Counted from the stretch's first letter, positions 26,906-36,870 are shown. The stretch is DNA of 64,000 nucleotides from Chitinophaga filiformis (GCF_021646545.1 NZ_JAKIRP010000004.1:248001-312000), one strand, 5' to 3'. Translations and numbers: made by a program. The notes: generated by a model not told the origin, from the letters alone.

Positions 26906-28312
26906 TCAATCAAAAATCTTCCCCCTGTTCAGGATATTGGATGGATCGAACACCTGCTTGATCTGCCGCATCAGCTGCATTGAGGTGTTATCAAAAATCA
27001 CATCCATATAACTTTTCTGCACCAGGCCTATACCATGTTCTCCGCTGATGGTTCCTCCCAGCTCTTTTACCAGCAGGAAGATCTCGCGGATTCCTTCTTT
27101 CAGCGTTCCGTTCCATTGCTCTTCCGTCAGCTCTCCCCGGATGATATTCACATGCAGGTTGCCATCGCCTGCATGTCCGTAACACACAGAATGGAAGCCA
27201 TATTTACGTCCGATGTCTTTTACTCCTTTCAGCAATACCGGCAGTTCTGCCCTTGGTACCACTGTATCTTCCTCCTTGTAAACAGAATTGGCCTTCACCG
27301 CTTCTGCCACGCGGCGGCGTAATTTCCAGAGCTCTTCTTTCTGCTGATGATCTTCTGCAAAGAGGATCTCCCCACAGTCAAATTCCGTCACTACACCTGC
27401 AATTCCCTCCATTTCCTGCATCAGTACATCGGGATAGTTCCCATCTACCTCTATCAGGAGGTGGGCCTGCACATCATCTTCTATTTTAACAGTGCTGCTA
27501 TCTACGTACTTACTCACCCAATCCAGCGCATCCCTTTCCATAAACTCCATGGCAGACGGCGTGAACCCGGCACGGAAGATAGCGCTTACCGCTGCACACG
27601 CATTTTCAGCAGACCGGAAAGGTACGAGCATCAATAAGTTAAACTTAGGCAAAGGGATCAGGCGAAGCACGATCTTGGTAACAATGCCGAGCGTACCTTC
27701 ACTGCCTACTACCAGCTGCGTCAGGTTATAGCCGGTGGCATTCTTCAGCACATTAGCCCCTGTCCAGATCACATCCCCTGAGGGAAGTACCATTTCCAGG
27801 TTCAGCACGTAGTCTTTCACCACTCCATATTTAACAGCTTTAGGCCCTCCGGAGTTCTCTGCAATATTTCCCCCGATAAAGCAGGAGCCTCTGCTGCTGG
27901 GATCCGGGGGGTAGAATAAGCCTTTTTCTTTTACGGCATCCTGCAATACCTCGGTGATCACACCGGGTTCTGTAGTCACCTGCAGGTTCCTTTCGTCCAG
28001 GTCCAGGATCCGGTTGAACCGCTCCATGGAGATCAGCACGCCGCCCCATTGGGGTAGTGCGCCGCCACTCAGACCTGTACCACCGCCACGCGGAGTGACC
28101 GGCAGGCTTTCCTGCTGGCACAAGCGCATGATGCGGCTCAGTTGTTCAGTAGTATCCGGTTTCAACACCACCTCCGGGAGATAGTGCAAATCTTCTGTTT
28201 CATCATGTGCATAGTTGTCCAGACTTTCTGTGTCAACTATCACATACGCCGCCCCTACTATCTCACGTAAAGCTTCGAGATGGCGGGTATTTACTTTCGC
28301 AAAATCGATCAT
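26906..28312 (-). CDS. FAD-linked oxidase, GlcD-type (glycolate/D-lactate dehydrogenase)
   Basis: The 468-residue protein has the FAD-binding type 4 (PCMH) domain with VTPRGGGTGLSGGALP near residues 70-86 and GSEGTLGIVTKI, and the C-terminal FAD oxidase domain with HAGDGNLHVN and the terminal GTISGEHGIGLVQK motif, all characteristic of GlcD and D-lactate dehydrogenases. It oxidises a 2-hydroxy acid to the 2-oxo acid; the substrate cannot be decided from sequence. The ATG at 28312 gives the expected N-terminus and is placed 4 nt after a TATTTTTG box. It lies 26 bp after the SprF gene stop, so it could also be read as the third gene of that operon. Confidence 0.94.
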   Translation of the reverse strand: MIDFAKVNTRHLEALREIVGAAYVIVDTESLDNYAHDETEDLHYLPEVVLKPDTTEQLSRIMRLCQQESLPVTPRGGGTGLSGGALPQWGGVLISMERFNRILDLDERNLQVTTEPGVITEVLQDAVKEKGLFYPPDPSSRGSCFIGGNIAENSGGPKAVKYGVVKDYVLNLEMVLPSGDVIWTGANVLKNATGYNLTQLVVGSEGTLGIVTKIVLRLIPLPKFNLLMLVPFRSAENACAAVSAIFRAGFTPSAMEFMERDALDWVSKYVDSSTVKIEDDVQAHLLIEVDGNYPDVLMQEMEGIAGVVTEFDCGEILFAEDHQQKEELWKLRRRVAEAVKANSVYKEEDTVVPRAELPVLLKGVKDIGRKYGFHSVCYGHAGDGNLHVNIIRGELTEEQWNGTLKEGIREIFLLVKELGGTISGEHGIGLVQKSYMDVIFDNTSMQLMRQIKQVFDPSNILNRGKIFD

Positions 28313-28316
28313 GTAA

Positions 28317-28324
28317 CAAAAATA
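28317..28324 (-). promoter_or_regulatory. Putative -7 box abutting the glcD-like gene
   Basis: TATTTTTG is followed by TTAC and ATG on the minus strand. It lies between the SprF stop and the oxidase start and predicts a leaderless internal transcript. Confidence 0.45.
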
Positions 28325-28338
28325 GGAAAAAGCACCTG

Positions 28339-29361
28339 TTAAAAAGAAGGACAAATAACGGACCTTCTGGCGCCTGAAAAACTACGGTTGGGATACAAGC
28401 CGGTATAAATGATGCCAATCTCATAAGCGCCGCGGCGGTTATTGAACTGCCCCAGTGATGATGTGGTCACGTCATAACTGAACATGATCTTCACTGTCTT
28501 CAGCTGATATCCTACCAGGAAAACGGCCGCATCATTCATACGGTAGTAGGCGCCTCCATAAACCTGTGTAACCCCATCGCCCGAAAGGTTATAGGCAAGG
28601 TTACCACCAAACACTGTTTCTGTTGCTCTTGCCTGCCTTGCATAATAACCAGAGGGATTTACTATCACTTTATCGTTCAGCTTAAAACTGGCATTCAGGA
28701 AACCAATATACCGGCGTGCGATCTCGTTGTCTCCTTCGAAAAACGTTTCCCTCGGCGTATTGACGTGTTGCGCTGACAAGCCAACATTGACATAAATATT
28801 GTCTGTCGGAAAATAGGCATAGTTCATCCCCACCTGCATATCAAAGTAAGAGATCTTCGTTTGACTGAAAGGCTCTGCAGTAGGCACCTGGGAATCGAAG
28901 AACTTACCATTCCACTGGTCGCCGAAAGTCAGTTTCGTTACATCTACCCTTTTACTGGCAGAGCCAACGTTGAAGCCCAGCGATAACAGGCTGCTCTGTC
29001 CCAGCAACTGATGATAGGCAATAGAGGCATATGCTTTGGTGGAGGTCAGGTTACCGCTGCCTGCCACATCCCTTAATATTACACCGCCTATACCTAACCA
29101 GCCATATTCAAGCCTGTCGCGGAACAACTGAAAATCTCCAAAGGCCGACATGGTCTTATAGGGAACGGGGATACTCGCCCACTGGTTACGGTAATTGATG
29201 CCGATACGGTAATTACCATCCGGAATGAAGCCTGTATTAGCAGGGTTGGTAGTAAGCGGAGAGTTGAAGTACTGTGAGAAATGCAGATCCTGTGCATTTC
29301 CCTCAAATGCTGCGGTTAACAACATTATACAACCTGCGATGTGTTTAAAAATCTGCTTCAT
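28339..29361 (-). CDS. PorP/SprF family T9SS outer-membrane protein (second copy)
   Basis: The 340-residue product has a signal peptide to about residue 23, the family opening QDLHFSQYFNSPLTTNPA with GNYRIGINYRNQW, a barrel-type strand pattern, and ends in ICPSF. It is similar in layout to the copy at 13149-14186. The start codon lies 4 bp after the stop of the upstream PKD/CHU_C gene, so tight co-expression and translational coupling are likely; it presumably handles export or surface attachment of that protein. Confidence 0.95.
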   Translation of the reverse strand: MKQIFKHIAGCIMLLTAAFEGNAQDLHFSQYFNSPLTTNPANTGFIPDGNYRIGINYRNQWASIPVPYKTMSAFGDFQLFRDRLEYGWLGIGGVILRDVAGSGNLTSTKAYASIAYHQLLGQSSLLSLGFNVGSASKRVDVTKLTFGDQWNGKFFDSQVPTAEPFSQTKISYFDMQVGMNYAYFPTDNIYVNVGLSAQHVNTPRETFFEGDNEIARRYIGFLNASFKLNDKVIVNPSGYYARQARATETVFGGNLAYNLSGDGVTQVYGGAYYRMNDAAVFLVGYQLKTVKIMFSYDVTTSSLGQFNNRRGAYEIGIIYTGLYPNRSFSGARRSVICPSF

Positions 29362-29365
29362 ATCA

Positions 29366-32300
29366 TCATCTTAACAAGGTTACGCTTCCATTCTTGGTAG
29401 CCGTGGTACCGTCACTGAACTGTACGTTGATCACATATGCATAGGCGTCCATCGCTTGTACTGCACCTTTATAGCTTCCGTCCCATCCTATCGATGGACT
29501 ATTTGTTTCAAATACCATCTGGCCCCAGCGGTTGTAGATCTTCATATTAAACTTGTCGATACCGAATCCTTTTACCAGGAATACATCATTTACACCATCT
29601 CTGTTCGGAGAGAACGCGGATGGGATATCAAACAGCGGTATTACAATAGCACTCACCTGCTTGTGGGCTGTATCCGTACAACCCGCGCTGTTTGAGGATA
29701 TAAGGTATACATCAAATATGCCGGTCTTATTGTACTGATGCGCCGGATTCACTTCTGTAGAACCATCTCCGTCTCCAAATTCCCACAGGAAGCTGACAGC
29801 ATCCGGAGAAGACTGATTAGTGAAAGTGACAGGCGTATTTTCTACCGGTTTCATTGGTGCATAAGTAAAGTCGGCTGTTGGCGGCGGGAATACATTGATC
29901 ACCATCGTAGTGTCATCTGTTTTGTTACAGGTATTGCTATCCACTACATGTAATGATACTGTAAAGCTTCCTGCATTGGGATAGACATGTACAGGATTCA
30001 CCTCTGTTGATGTAGTACCATCTCCAAAGTTCCACGTAAACGTCTCACCGCCCATGGTTGTATTCACAAACTCAATAGTAGCAGGCACGCAGGTGCTGTC
30101 AGGCGCAGTGAAAGAAGCTCTTACATTCTGCGCTACGCGCAATGGTACGGTATCGATCTGTGGCGCGTTACAATAGTTCGTGTCGATCAGTGTCAATGTT
30201 GCATTGTAAACACCTTCTGCTGCATAGCGGTGGGTATATGGGAAATTGCCCGGCCCTACGGCCACAGGAGGTGTATTATCGCCAAAATTCAATTCAAAGG
30301 ACGTAGCTGTAAAAGGTCTTGGTGGCGTCGGTGCGGTGAAGTTGAACTGGTAGTTCAGGTCTTCACATGGCGGAAGACGCTGCGCAGTCATATCAAAGTC
30401 AGCCCTGTCTGTACGGATGCGCAGGTCCAGTACGGCTGTATCGCAACCATTACAACTGGCAGGATCACATTTAACGAGTGTTACCCTGTAGTTGCCGGGA
30501 TTATTGTAAGTATGTTGAATAGTATCGCTACCGGTTACAGGTGCGGAGCCATCTCCGAAGTTCCATGTCCAGGTCTGTGCCGGTATACGTGTAGTATCCA
30601 CAAAAGTAATGGTAGCCGGTACGCAGTAATTCGTTCTTCTTTCCAGTGTTTTGATACCTGCTTTTACTCCATCCAGGTTAAAGGCGATCTTCAATGCACC
30701 GAGGTTACAGTTAGGCGGAGCAGTTGTTGCGTATGCACCCGGCGTAGTCGGATAACGCGGCCTGAAGTCTGTTCTGTTGGTAGGGCACCATGCACAGATA
30801 CCCTGATAGATCACCCCATTACGATCGAAACGGCTGGTACCACCATCCACGTGCTCATAAGTACCATTGCCACCAAAGTAGCTGCCAAACAGGATGTCTG
30901 TAGCATCACGCTGTAATACGAAGAAGTAGAAATCCTGGCTATCGGTAGTACGCTGTAAGGGGTTCTTCAGCGGTAAGCCTGCTGTATTGGAATTCGGATA
31001 ATGCAGGTCAATATCAATACCGCCCCCCCAGCCGGATACATAAACGTTTTCACAACGGTCTACCAGGAAGGCCACCGGTGAAATACTGGGTGTGGAAGCT
31101 CCTTTACCGAAGGTGGTGGAGTATACAAATGCAGACAGGTCTGGCTGCAGTTTTGAAATGAATTGTCTCGAGTTGTCGTTGTAGAAGCTTGCTGTATTAG
31201 GCGCCTGCTGTGTAGGCCAGGTACCCTCGGTAGTTCCCATGATATACACAAAGCCCCTGGAATCCAACTGGATACCATATACCTGATCAGCCGCCACAGT
31301 ATTGGCGCCCATATAGGTACTCTGTAACAATGTTCCACCGTCTGCACTGATATGCGCAATGAAACCATCGCATATACCGCCTCTGTAAGCTCCGTAGATA
31401 GGGTTTCCCCTGATAGGGAAGTTATTGCTGGCAGTACCGCCGGCAACGTATAATGTACCGCCGTTCAGCGCCAGTACGTATGCCGCATCTTCCTTGCTGC
31501 CGCCGATATAGCTCGCCCACTGCAGGTTGGAACAGTTCTGATCTATTTTCAGTATTACGCCATCCTGCGCACCGCCAAAGGAAGTCTGAAACGCGCCGGA
31601 TGTGACAGGGAACCTGTCAGAGCGGGTACAGCTGGCTACGTAAATACTACCGGTATTATCTATCACCACTTCGCTGCGCGCATCATCACCATAGTTGCGC
31701 AGCAGAACTGAAGCCCCCAGGGTCCTGTCCTCACGGATATTCACACCGTCATCACCGGTACTGGCCACAATGATGGAACCGATGATAGCAGAACCTGTAG
31801 CATTGAGTTTTGTTACGGCAATGTCCCATCCTCCGCGATTACCGACTACTACCGGCTGACCGTTATTAGAAGCCGGACCAGGAAAATTGCCGGAAGTAGT
31901 TCTTCCTGAGATCACCAGGTTACCGGCAGGATCCACAAAAAGACTATGTGGTTGCTCCTTGCCGCCGCCACCCAGGTAGGTGGCATAGATCAGGTTACGG
32001 CCATTCGCAGAAAACTTACTGATACCGATGTCAAAACCACCTTCGGCATAAGTATTCTGTACTGCACCAGGCGTAACAGGATATCCTACGTTGAACACGA
32101 TACCACCACCATAGAAGGCGCCCACGTTATCATATGTAGCGGTGAACCCCCAGTTATCAGCCTGGGAACCGGATACGGTGGAAAAGATATAAGAAGGATC
32201 AATGATCAGTGGATAGTTGCTGTCGTATTTACCAGATACTTTGAACTTCAGTTTCAACCCATTCAGCACATAAGAAACTTTTACGGATACACGCTGATTG

Positions 32301-33061
32301 TCAATGTACTGATAAGCAAAAGGCATCTGCTCTGTAACGGTACCTACAGAAGTAGTGATGATCAGCTGTTCTTTTTTGATTTCCAGTTTATCCACGCCGG
32401 TATATTGCAGTTGTATCTGGGAAGGATCAGCACCGGGTTGTACGATGAGGTCATACTTCAGCACACCTGCTTCTGAATATACCTGCATGTCAACGCCCTG
32501 GTACAGCGCCTTGTAATTAACAAGCTGATAAGATTTCACACCGGATGCCCAGTTTTTAGGATCATTACCGATGAAGTAGTTGGCATAACTTTCAGACGCT
32601 TTTTCAGCAGATATTTCGGGCGTTCCTGCATTCAGAAAGGTGACCTCATATGCATGCCCTTTCACGACAGGAAGAGGCAGCGGTGCACTGGCATCACCAT
32701 CCTCCTTGCGGGCAGCCGGATTAGCAGCATTGGCCTTCGCGTTGGCAGCGTAGCTGGGATCGGGCACCCAGATAACAGAGTCTTTACCACCGTGTGCATG
32801 GCCGTGTATTCTTTCGGCTAGTGCATCGCGTTGTTTTTTGTCCTGTAACAGGAACGTAAAGCCTGTACGTTTCAGAAAGGCCGCCCCTCCGCCCATATCA
32901 GTTTTATAAAGGAAATCACCGTTCCACTGTCCTTTGTTCTCAGTAAACTGCAGGGGTTTGTTGTCATAGATTTCCTGTACCTGTACCTGCGCACTGGCTA
33001 TTACGCCTGTAAAAAGCGAAAAAAGGAAAGCCAAGCAGCCTATAGGGAAAGTAAAATTCAA
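29366..33061 (-). CDS. SBBP/PKD-repeat surface protein with T9SS type B (CHU_C) domain
   Basis: The 1231-residue product has a signal peptide (to about 25) and an N-terminal DUF7948-type domain opening FTENKGQWNGDFLYKTDM (to about residue 290). Seven-bladed beta-propeller-like SBBP repeats follow (about 300-740), with units such as YATYLGGGGKE, WASYIGGSKED and FGSYFGGNG. Four PKD domains come next, marked by WNFGDG, ELNFGD, WNFGDG and WEFGDG, and finally the gliding-motility C-terminal domain beginning at IPSAFSPNRDGVNDVF. The layout marks a T9SS-exported surface protein. It is the first gene of an operon with PorP/SprF. Confidence 0.94.
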   Translation of the reverse strand: MNFTFPIGCLAFLFSLFTGVIASAQVQVQEIYDNKPLQFTENKGQWNGDFLYKTDMGGGAAFLKRTGFTFLLQDKKQRDALAERIHGHAHGGKDSVIWVPDPSYAANAKANAANPAARKEDGDASAPLPLPVVKGHAYEVTFLNAGTPEISAEKASESYANYFIGNDPKNWASGVKSYQLVNYKALYQGVDMQVYSEAGVLKYDLIVQPGADPSQIQLQYTGVDKLEIKKEQLIITTSVGTVTEQMPFAYQYIDNQRVSVKVSYVLNGLKLKFKVSGKYDSNYPLIIDPSYIFSTVSGSQADNWGFTATYDNVGAFYGGGIVFNVGYPVTPGAVQNTYAEGGFDIGISKFSANGRNLIYATYLGGGGKEQPHSLFVDPAGNLVISGRTTSGNFPGPASNNGQPVVVGNRGGWDIAVTKLNATGSAIIGSIIVASTGDDGVNIREDRTLGASVLLRNYGDDARSEVVIDNTGSIYVASCTRSDRFPVTSGAFQTSFGGAQDGVILKIDQNCSNLQWASYIGGSKEDAAYVLALNGGTLYVAGGTASNNFPIRGNPIYGAYRGGICDGFIAHISADGGTLLQSTYMGANTVAADQVYGIQLDSRGFVYIMGTTEGTWPTQQAPNTASFYNDNSRQFISKLQPDLSAFVYSTTFGKGASTPSISPVAFLVDRCENVYVSGWGGGIDIDLHYPNSNTAGLPLKNPLQRTTDSQDFYFFVLQRDATDILFGSYFGGNGTYEHVDGGTSRFDRNGVIYQGICAWCPTNRTDFRPRYPTTPGAYATTAPPNCNLGALKIAFNLDGVKAGIKTLERRTNYCVPATITFVDTTRIPAQTWTWNFGDGSAPVTGSDTIQHTYNNPGNYRVTLVKCDPASCNGCDTAVLDLRIRTDRADFDMTAQRLPPCEDLNYQFNFTAPTPPRPFTATSFELNFGDNTPPVAVGPGNFPYTHRYAAEGVYNATLTLIDTNYCNAPQIDTVPLRVAQNVRASFTAPDSTCVPATIEFVNTTMGGETFTWNFGDGTTSTEVNPVHVYPNAGSFTVSLHVVDSNTCNKTDDTTMVINVFPPPTADFTYAPMKPVENTPVTFTNQSSPDAVSFLWEFGDGDGSTEVNPAHQYNKTGIFDVYLISSNSAGCTDTAHKQVSAIVIPLFDIPSAFSPNRDGVNDVFLVKGFGIDKFNMKIYNRWGQMVFETNSPSIGWDGSYKGAVQAMDAYAYVINVQFSDGTTATKNGSVTLLR

Positions 33062-33287
33062 CGGAGTAGATTTAAAATGTTTATTCCTAGTTCTTTATCA
33101 CTTATATAATACGTAATAACGCAGACAGCGGTACATTTGTTACCGCAAGAACAGCGCCAATTCAATTAGTAGTATCATCCCAAACGCCGGCGGATATAAT
33201 ATAAGATGGCGGAAACGGGCCGGAGTTTAAAACAGGTCAATATACCAGCTTGCCGGGGCGCATTTAGATAATAAACGTAAAAGTTGC

Positions 33288-35399
33288 TCAGGAAATTTTA
33301 CTCCACTGAGATTTTCCTTGCTGGGCGGCCAGAAACCGCTGTAAGGATTGATTCTCAGGTGTTGACAAGTCCGGATCTTCCTGTAGTATTTTTTCCGCAC
33401 TGGCGCGGGCGGCTTCCAGTATGGGCCTGTCCTCCACAATATCAGCCAGTTTCAGATCAAGTAGCCCACTCTGGCGGGTACCCTCAATGTCGCCGGGTCC
33501 CCGCAGTTCCATATCTTTCTCAGATATTACGAAACCGTCATTCGTCTGTACCATTACCTGAATACGTTCTTTTGAATCAGCGCCTACCTTATTACCCGTC
33601 ATGAGGATACAGAAAGATTGTTCTGCTCCCCTTCCCACGCGTCCGCGTAACTGGTGCAGCTGGGAAAGGCCAAACCTTTCTGTGCTTTCAATAACCATTA
33701 CAGAGGCATTGGGCACGTTCACCCCTACCTCAATAACGGTAGTAGCTACCATGATCTGCGTATCGCCTTTTACAAAACGCTGCATGTTGGCATCTTTCAT
33801 TTCTACCGGCTGGCGGCCATGTACCATGCTGATATAGTATTGTGGCTCAGGGAAAAACGCTTTCACTTCCTCATACCCTTTCATCAGGTTTTCGTAGTCC
33901 AGCGTTTCAGAATCTTCAATCAACGGATATACGATGTATGCCTGCCGGCCTTTCCGGATCTCGTCTTTGATAAAATCCATGACCTGTGGCCGCTGGAACT
34001 CTGTCCGGTGTACGGTCGTAATAGGTTTACGGCCGGGCGGAAGTTCGTCTATGACTGATACATCCAGGTCTCCGTACACGGTCATCGCCAGGGTACGGGG
34101 AATAGGAGTTGCCGTCATGACAAGTATATGCGGTGGTATAACGTTCTTCTCCCAAAGGCGGGCACGTTGCGCTACCCCAAACCGGTGCTGTTCGTCAACA
34201 ATGGCCATGCCCAGGTTCTTGAAAACGACCTGGTTTTCCAGCAGGGCATGGGTACCTATCAGCAGATGGATCTCTCCTTCTTCTACTTCTTTCAGTATCT
34301 GTTTACGGGCTTTCCCCTTCACATTCCCTGTAAGCAGGGCTACTTTCACGGGCATATTTTCCAACAGACCGGCGATGCTTTTATAGTGTTGCTGTGACAG
34401 GATCTCGGTGGGCGCCATCAGGCAGGCCTGAAAACCGTTATCTACCGCCAGCAGCATTGTAAGCAGGGCTACCATTGTTTTTCCGCTACCCACGTCACCC
34501 TGTATGAGGCGGTTCATTTGCCTGCCGGTGGTCGTGTCCTGACGGATCTCTTTGAGTACACGTTTCTGCGCTCCCGTCAGCGAGAATGGCAGGTGATGAT
34601 TATAAAATGTATTAAAGGCTTCGCCTACGCTATTGAATATGAAACCATGCGACAGCTGCTGCCGCCTGATCTTCAGCCGGCAGATCCTGATCTGGGCGAG
34701 GAACAACTCTTCAAATTTCAGCCTGCGGCGGGCCTGGTTGGCATCATCCTCTCCTGCCGGCAGGTGGATCTTAAAATAGGCCTTTGCCCTGTCCATCAGC
34801 CGGTATTGCTGCAGGATGGACTGAGGTATATTTTCGGGTATTTCTCCGGGGGATAATTGTTCCAGCAAAGCCTTGGTCAGCTTGCCGATGGCTTTGGCCG
34901 TCAGTCCCCGGGCTTTCAGTTTTTCGGTAGTATAATACACCGGTTCCAGGAATGGTTTTCCGGCGGCTATCTCTTCTGTCAGCAGGTCCATTTCCGGATG
35001 GGACATCTGCAGGTAGCCATTGAAAACAGAGATCTTGCCGAACACCAGGTAAGAGACGTTCTGTTGCAGCGACTTTTCCATCCATTGCCAGCCCTGGAAC
35101 CATACCAGGGAGATCTCCCCGGTCTCATCCCGCAGAGTGGCCACCAGGCGTTTAGCGCGCTTATCTCCTATCACTTCCAGACGGGTGATCTTTCCACGGA
35201 TCTGCACATAATCCATCTGCATATGCAGACTGATGATCTTTTCCACTTTTGTGCGGTCCACATAGCGGAAAGGAAAATAGTACAGCAGGTCTCTGAAGGT
35301 GTGCACACCTATTTCCTTACGCAGCAGTTCTCCCCGCTGGGGGCCTACTCCCTTCAGATACTCTATCGGATTGGATAATATGGCGTTCTTAAAATCCAT
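33288..35399 (-). CDS. recG: ATP-dependent DNA helicase RecG
   Basis: RecG remodels stalled replication forks and Holliday junctions. The 703-residue product has the wedge/OB domain in the N-terminal third, Walker A IQGDVGSGKT near residue 305, a DExx motif IVDEQHRFG (DEQH), the TATPIPRTLAM motif III, and C-terminal helicase motifs including QLRGRVGRG. Length is typical. It lies 226 bp downstream of the PKD/CHU_C gene start, on the same strand, and has no close operon partner. A minus-strand TATTTTTG at 35489-35496 could be its promoter but overlaps the citrate synthase terminator. Confidence 0.98.
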   Translation of the reverse strand: MDFKNAILSNPIEYLKGVGPQRGELLRKEIGVHTFRDLLYYFPFRYVDRTKVEKIISLHMQMDYVQIRGKITRLEVIGDKRAKRLVATLRDETGEISLVWFQGWQWMEKSLQQNVSYLVFGKISVFNGYLQMSHPEMDLLTEEIAAGKPFLEPVYYTTEKLKARGLTAKAIGKLTKALLEQLSPGEIPENIPQSILQQYRLMDRAKAYFKIHLPAGEDDANQARRRLKFEELFLAQIRICRLKIRRQQLSHGFIFNSVGEAFNTFYNHHLPFSLTGAQKRVLKEIRQDTTTGRQMNRLIQGDVGSGKTMVALLTMLLAVDNGFQACLMAPTEILSQQHYKSIAGLLENMPVKVALLTGNVKGKARKQILKEVEEGEIHLLIGTHALLENQVVFKNLGMAIVDEQHRFGVAQRARLWEKNVIPPHILVMTATPIPRTLAMTVYGDLDVSVIDELPPGRKPITTVHRTEFQRPQVMDFIKDEIRKGRQAYIVYPLIEDSETLDYENLMKGYEEVKAFFPEPQYYISMVHGRQPVEMKDANMQRFVKGDTQIMVATTVIEVGVNVPNASVMVIESTERFGLSQLHQLRGRVGRGAEQSFCILMTGNKVGADSKERIQVMVQTNDGFVISEKDMELRGPGDIEGTRQSGLLDLKLADIVEDRPILEAARASAEKILQEDPDLSTPENQSLQRFLAAQQGKSQWSKIS

Positions 35400-35495
35400 A
35401 GACTACGCTCCTCAGGTGGGTGAATGCTCCCAGCCTGCGGACATGCTATTTTTGTTTAAAGGTCTGGCTTTTCTCAATAAGCAGGGTACAAAAAT

Positions 35496-35527
35496 AAAAG
35501 GTAAACAGCATACACTGTTTACCTTTT
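35496..35527 (-). terminator. Terminator after citrate synthase
   Basis: AAAAGGTAAACAG pairs with CTGTTTACCTTTT (13-bp perfect stem, 6-nt loop) 23 bp after the stop codon; a T-rich stretch follows on the minus strand. Confidence 0.85.
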
Positions 35528-35550
35528 AAAATATTATTACAACGTGGCGA

Positions 35551-36870
35551 TTACTCAGCTTCTACCTTACCTTCCACGAATTGTTTCATCCATTCTGTGG
35601 TAACGGACTTCGGTCTTTCCAGAGAGAAACCAAGTGCACGGTCCCAGCACAGGGAAGCCAGTACACCCAGCGCACGGGATACGCCGAACAATACAGTATA
35701 GAATTCATATTCCACCAGGCCATAATGTACCAGCAGCGCACCGGAATGTGCATCTACGTTAGGCCATGGGTTCTTGATCTTACCGAGGCTTTCCAGAATT
35801 GGTGGAACGGTTTCATATACCAGCCATACGATACGTACCAGTTCATCATCAGACAGGTGTTTCTTTGCAAACTCCATCTGTGCGGTGAAGCGTGGATCTG
35901 TCTTACGCAGTACAGCGTGACCGTAACCAGGTACTACCTTACCGTCACTGAGGGTCTTACGTACGTAATCTTCGATCTGCTGTTTGGTAGGAATACCACC
36001 ACCCAGTTCTTCACGCATATCAAGTATCCACTTGATCACTTCCTGGTTAGCCAGACCATGCAGCGGACCGGCCAGACCGTTCATACCTGCTGCGAATGAC
36101 AGGTAAGCGTCGCTCAGCGCAGAACCTACCAGGTGAGTAGTATGTGCGCTCACGTTACCACCTTCGTGGTCAGCGTGAATGGTCATGTAGAGACGCATCA
36201 GTTCTTTGAAACCTTCGTCTTCATAACCCAGCATGTGAGCAAAGTTACCAGCCCAGTCCAGAAGACCGTTCGGTTGTATGTGGTTATTGTTTTTGTATTT
36301 ACGGCGGTAGATATATGCAGCGATACGTGGCAGACGTGCGATCAGATCCATTGCATCATCGTACATCACACTCCAGTAATCTTTTTTATTCATGCCTTCT
36401 GCATATGCTTTCGCAAAAGCAGATTCTGTCTGCATAGCCATTACACCTACAGTGAACATGGTCATCGGGTGTGTGGTTACCGGCAGTGCATCAATTGCGG
36501 CAAAAACGTGGTTAGGTACATGAGAACGGCGCGCCCACTGGTTAGAGAGGTGCTGTACGTCTGCTTCTGACGGCAGTTCTCCAATCAACATCAGGTAAAA
36601 CAATCCTTCCGGCAAAGGCTCGGCGCCACCTTTAACTTTTGGCATTTTCTCCCTCAGTTCCGGAATGGAATATCCACGGAAACGGATCCCTTCGTTTGCA
36701 TCCAGTAATGATGTTTCTGTCACCAAACCAGTTATGCCGCGCATTCCCTGGTACACCTGGGCCAATGTAACATCCTCTATCTTCTTATTGCCATGGTTCT
36801 TCACGAGGTCCTTCACTTCCGCATTGAGCTCATCGGCCTTTACCTTGAATTTTTCTTTTATATACCCCAT
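35551..36870 (-). CDS. gltA: Citrate synthase, mitochondrial/eukaryotic type
   Basis: This 439-residue enzyme condenses acetyl-CoA and oxaloacetate to citrate. Catalytic segments are intact: the histidine in HADHEGGNVSAHTTHLVGS, the second histidine in VVPGYGHAVLRKTDPR and the aspartate region NVDAHSGALL. The sequence HEGGNVSAHTTHLVGSALSD, followed by SFAAGMNGLAGPLHGLANQE, closely follows the mitochondrial enzyme rather than the E. coli hexameric type, so the dimeric eukaryotic-type family is assigned. The ATG at 36870 was chosen over a frame extended by 10 residues. It is a single-gene unit with a promoter box at 36918-36925 and a strong terminator. Confidence 0.97.
   Translation of the reverse strand: MGYIKEKFKVKADELNAEVKDLVKNHGNKKIEDVTLAQVYQGMRGITGLVTETSLLDANEGIRFRGYSIPELREKMPKVKGGAEPLPEGLFYLMLIGELPSEADVQHLSNQWARRSHVPNHVFAAIDALPVTTHPMTMFTVGVMAMQTESAFAKAYAEGMNKKDYWSVMYDDAMDLIARLPRIAAYIYRRKYKNNNHIQPNGLLDWAGNFAHMLGYEDEGFKELMRLYMTIHADHEGGNVSAHTTHLVGSALSDAYLSFAAGMNGLAGPLHGLANQEVIKWILDMREELGGGIPTKQQIEDYVRKTLSDGKVVPGYGHAVLRKTDPRFTAQMEFAKKHLSDDELVRIVWLVYETVPPILESLGKIKNPWPNVDAHSGALLVHYGLVEYEFYTVLFGVSRALGVLASLCWDRALGFSLERPKSVTTEWMKQFVEGKVEAE

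Noticed and set aside
35447..35454. Plus-strand TATTTTTG between recG and gltA as a promoter
   Set aside because: It would drive transcription into the antisense end of citrate synthase; no gene lies on that strand, so it is probably chance.
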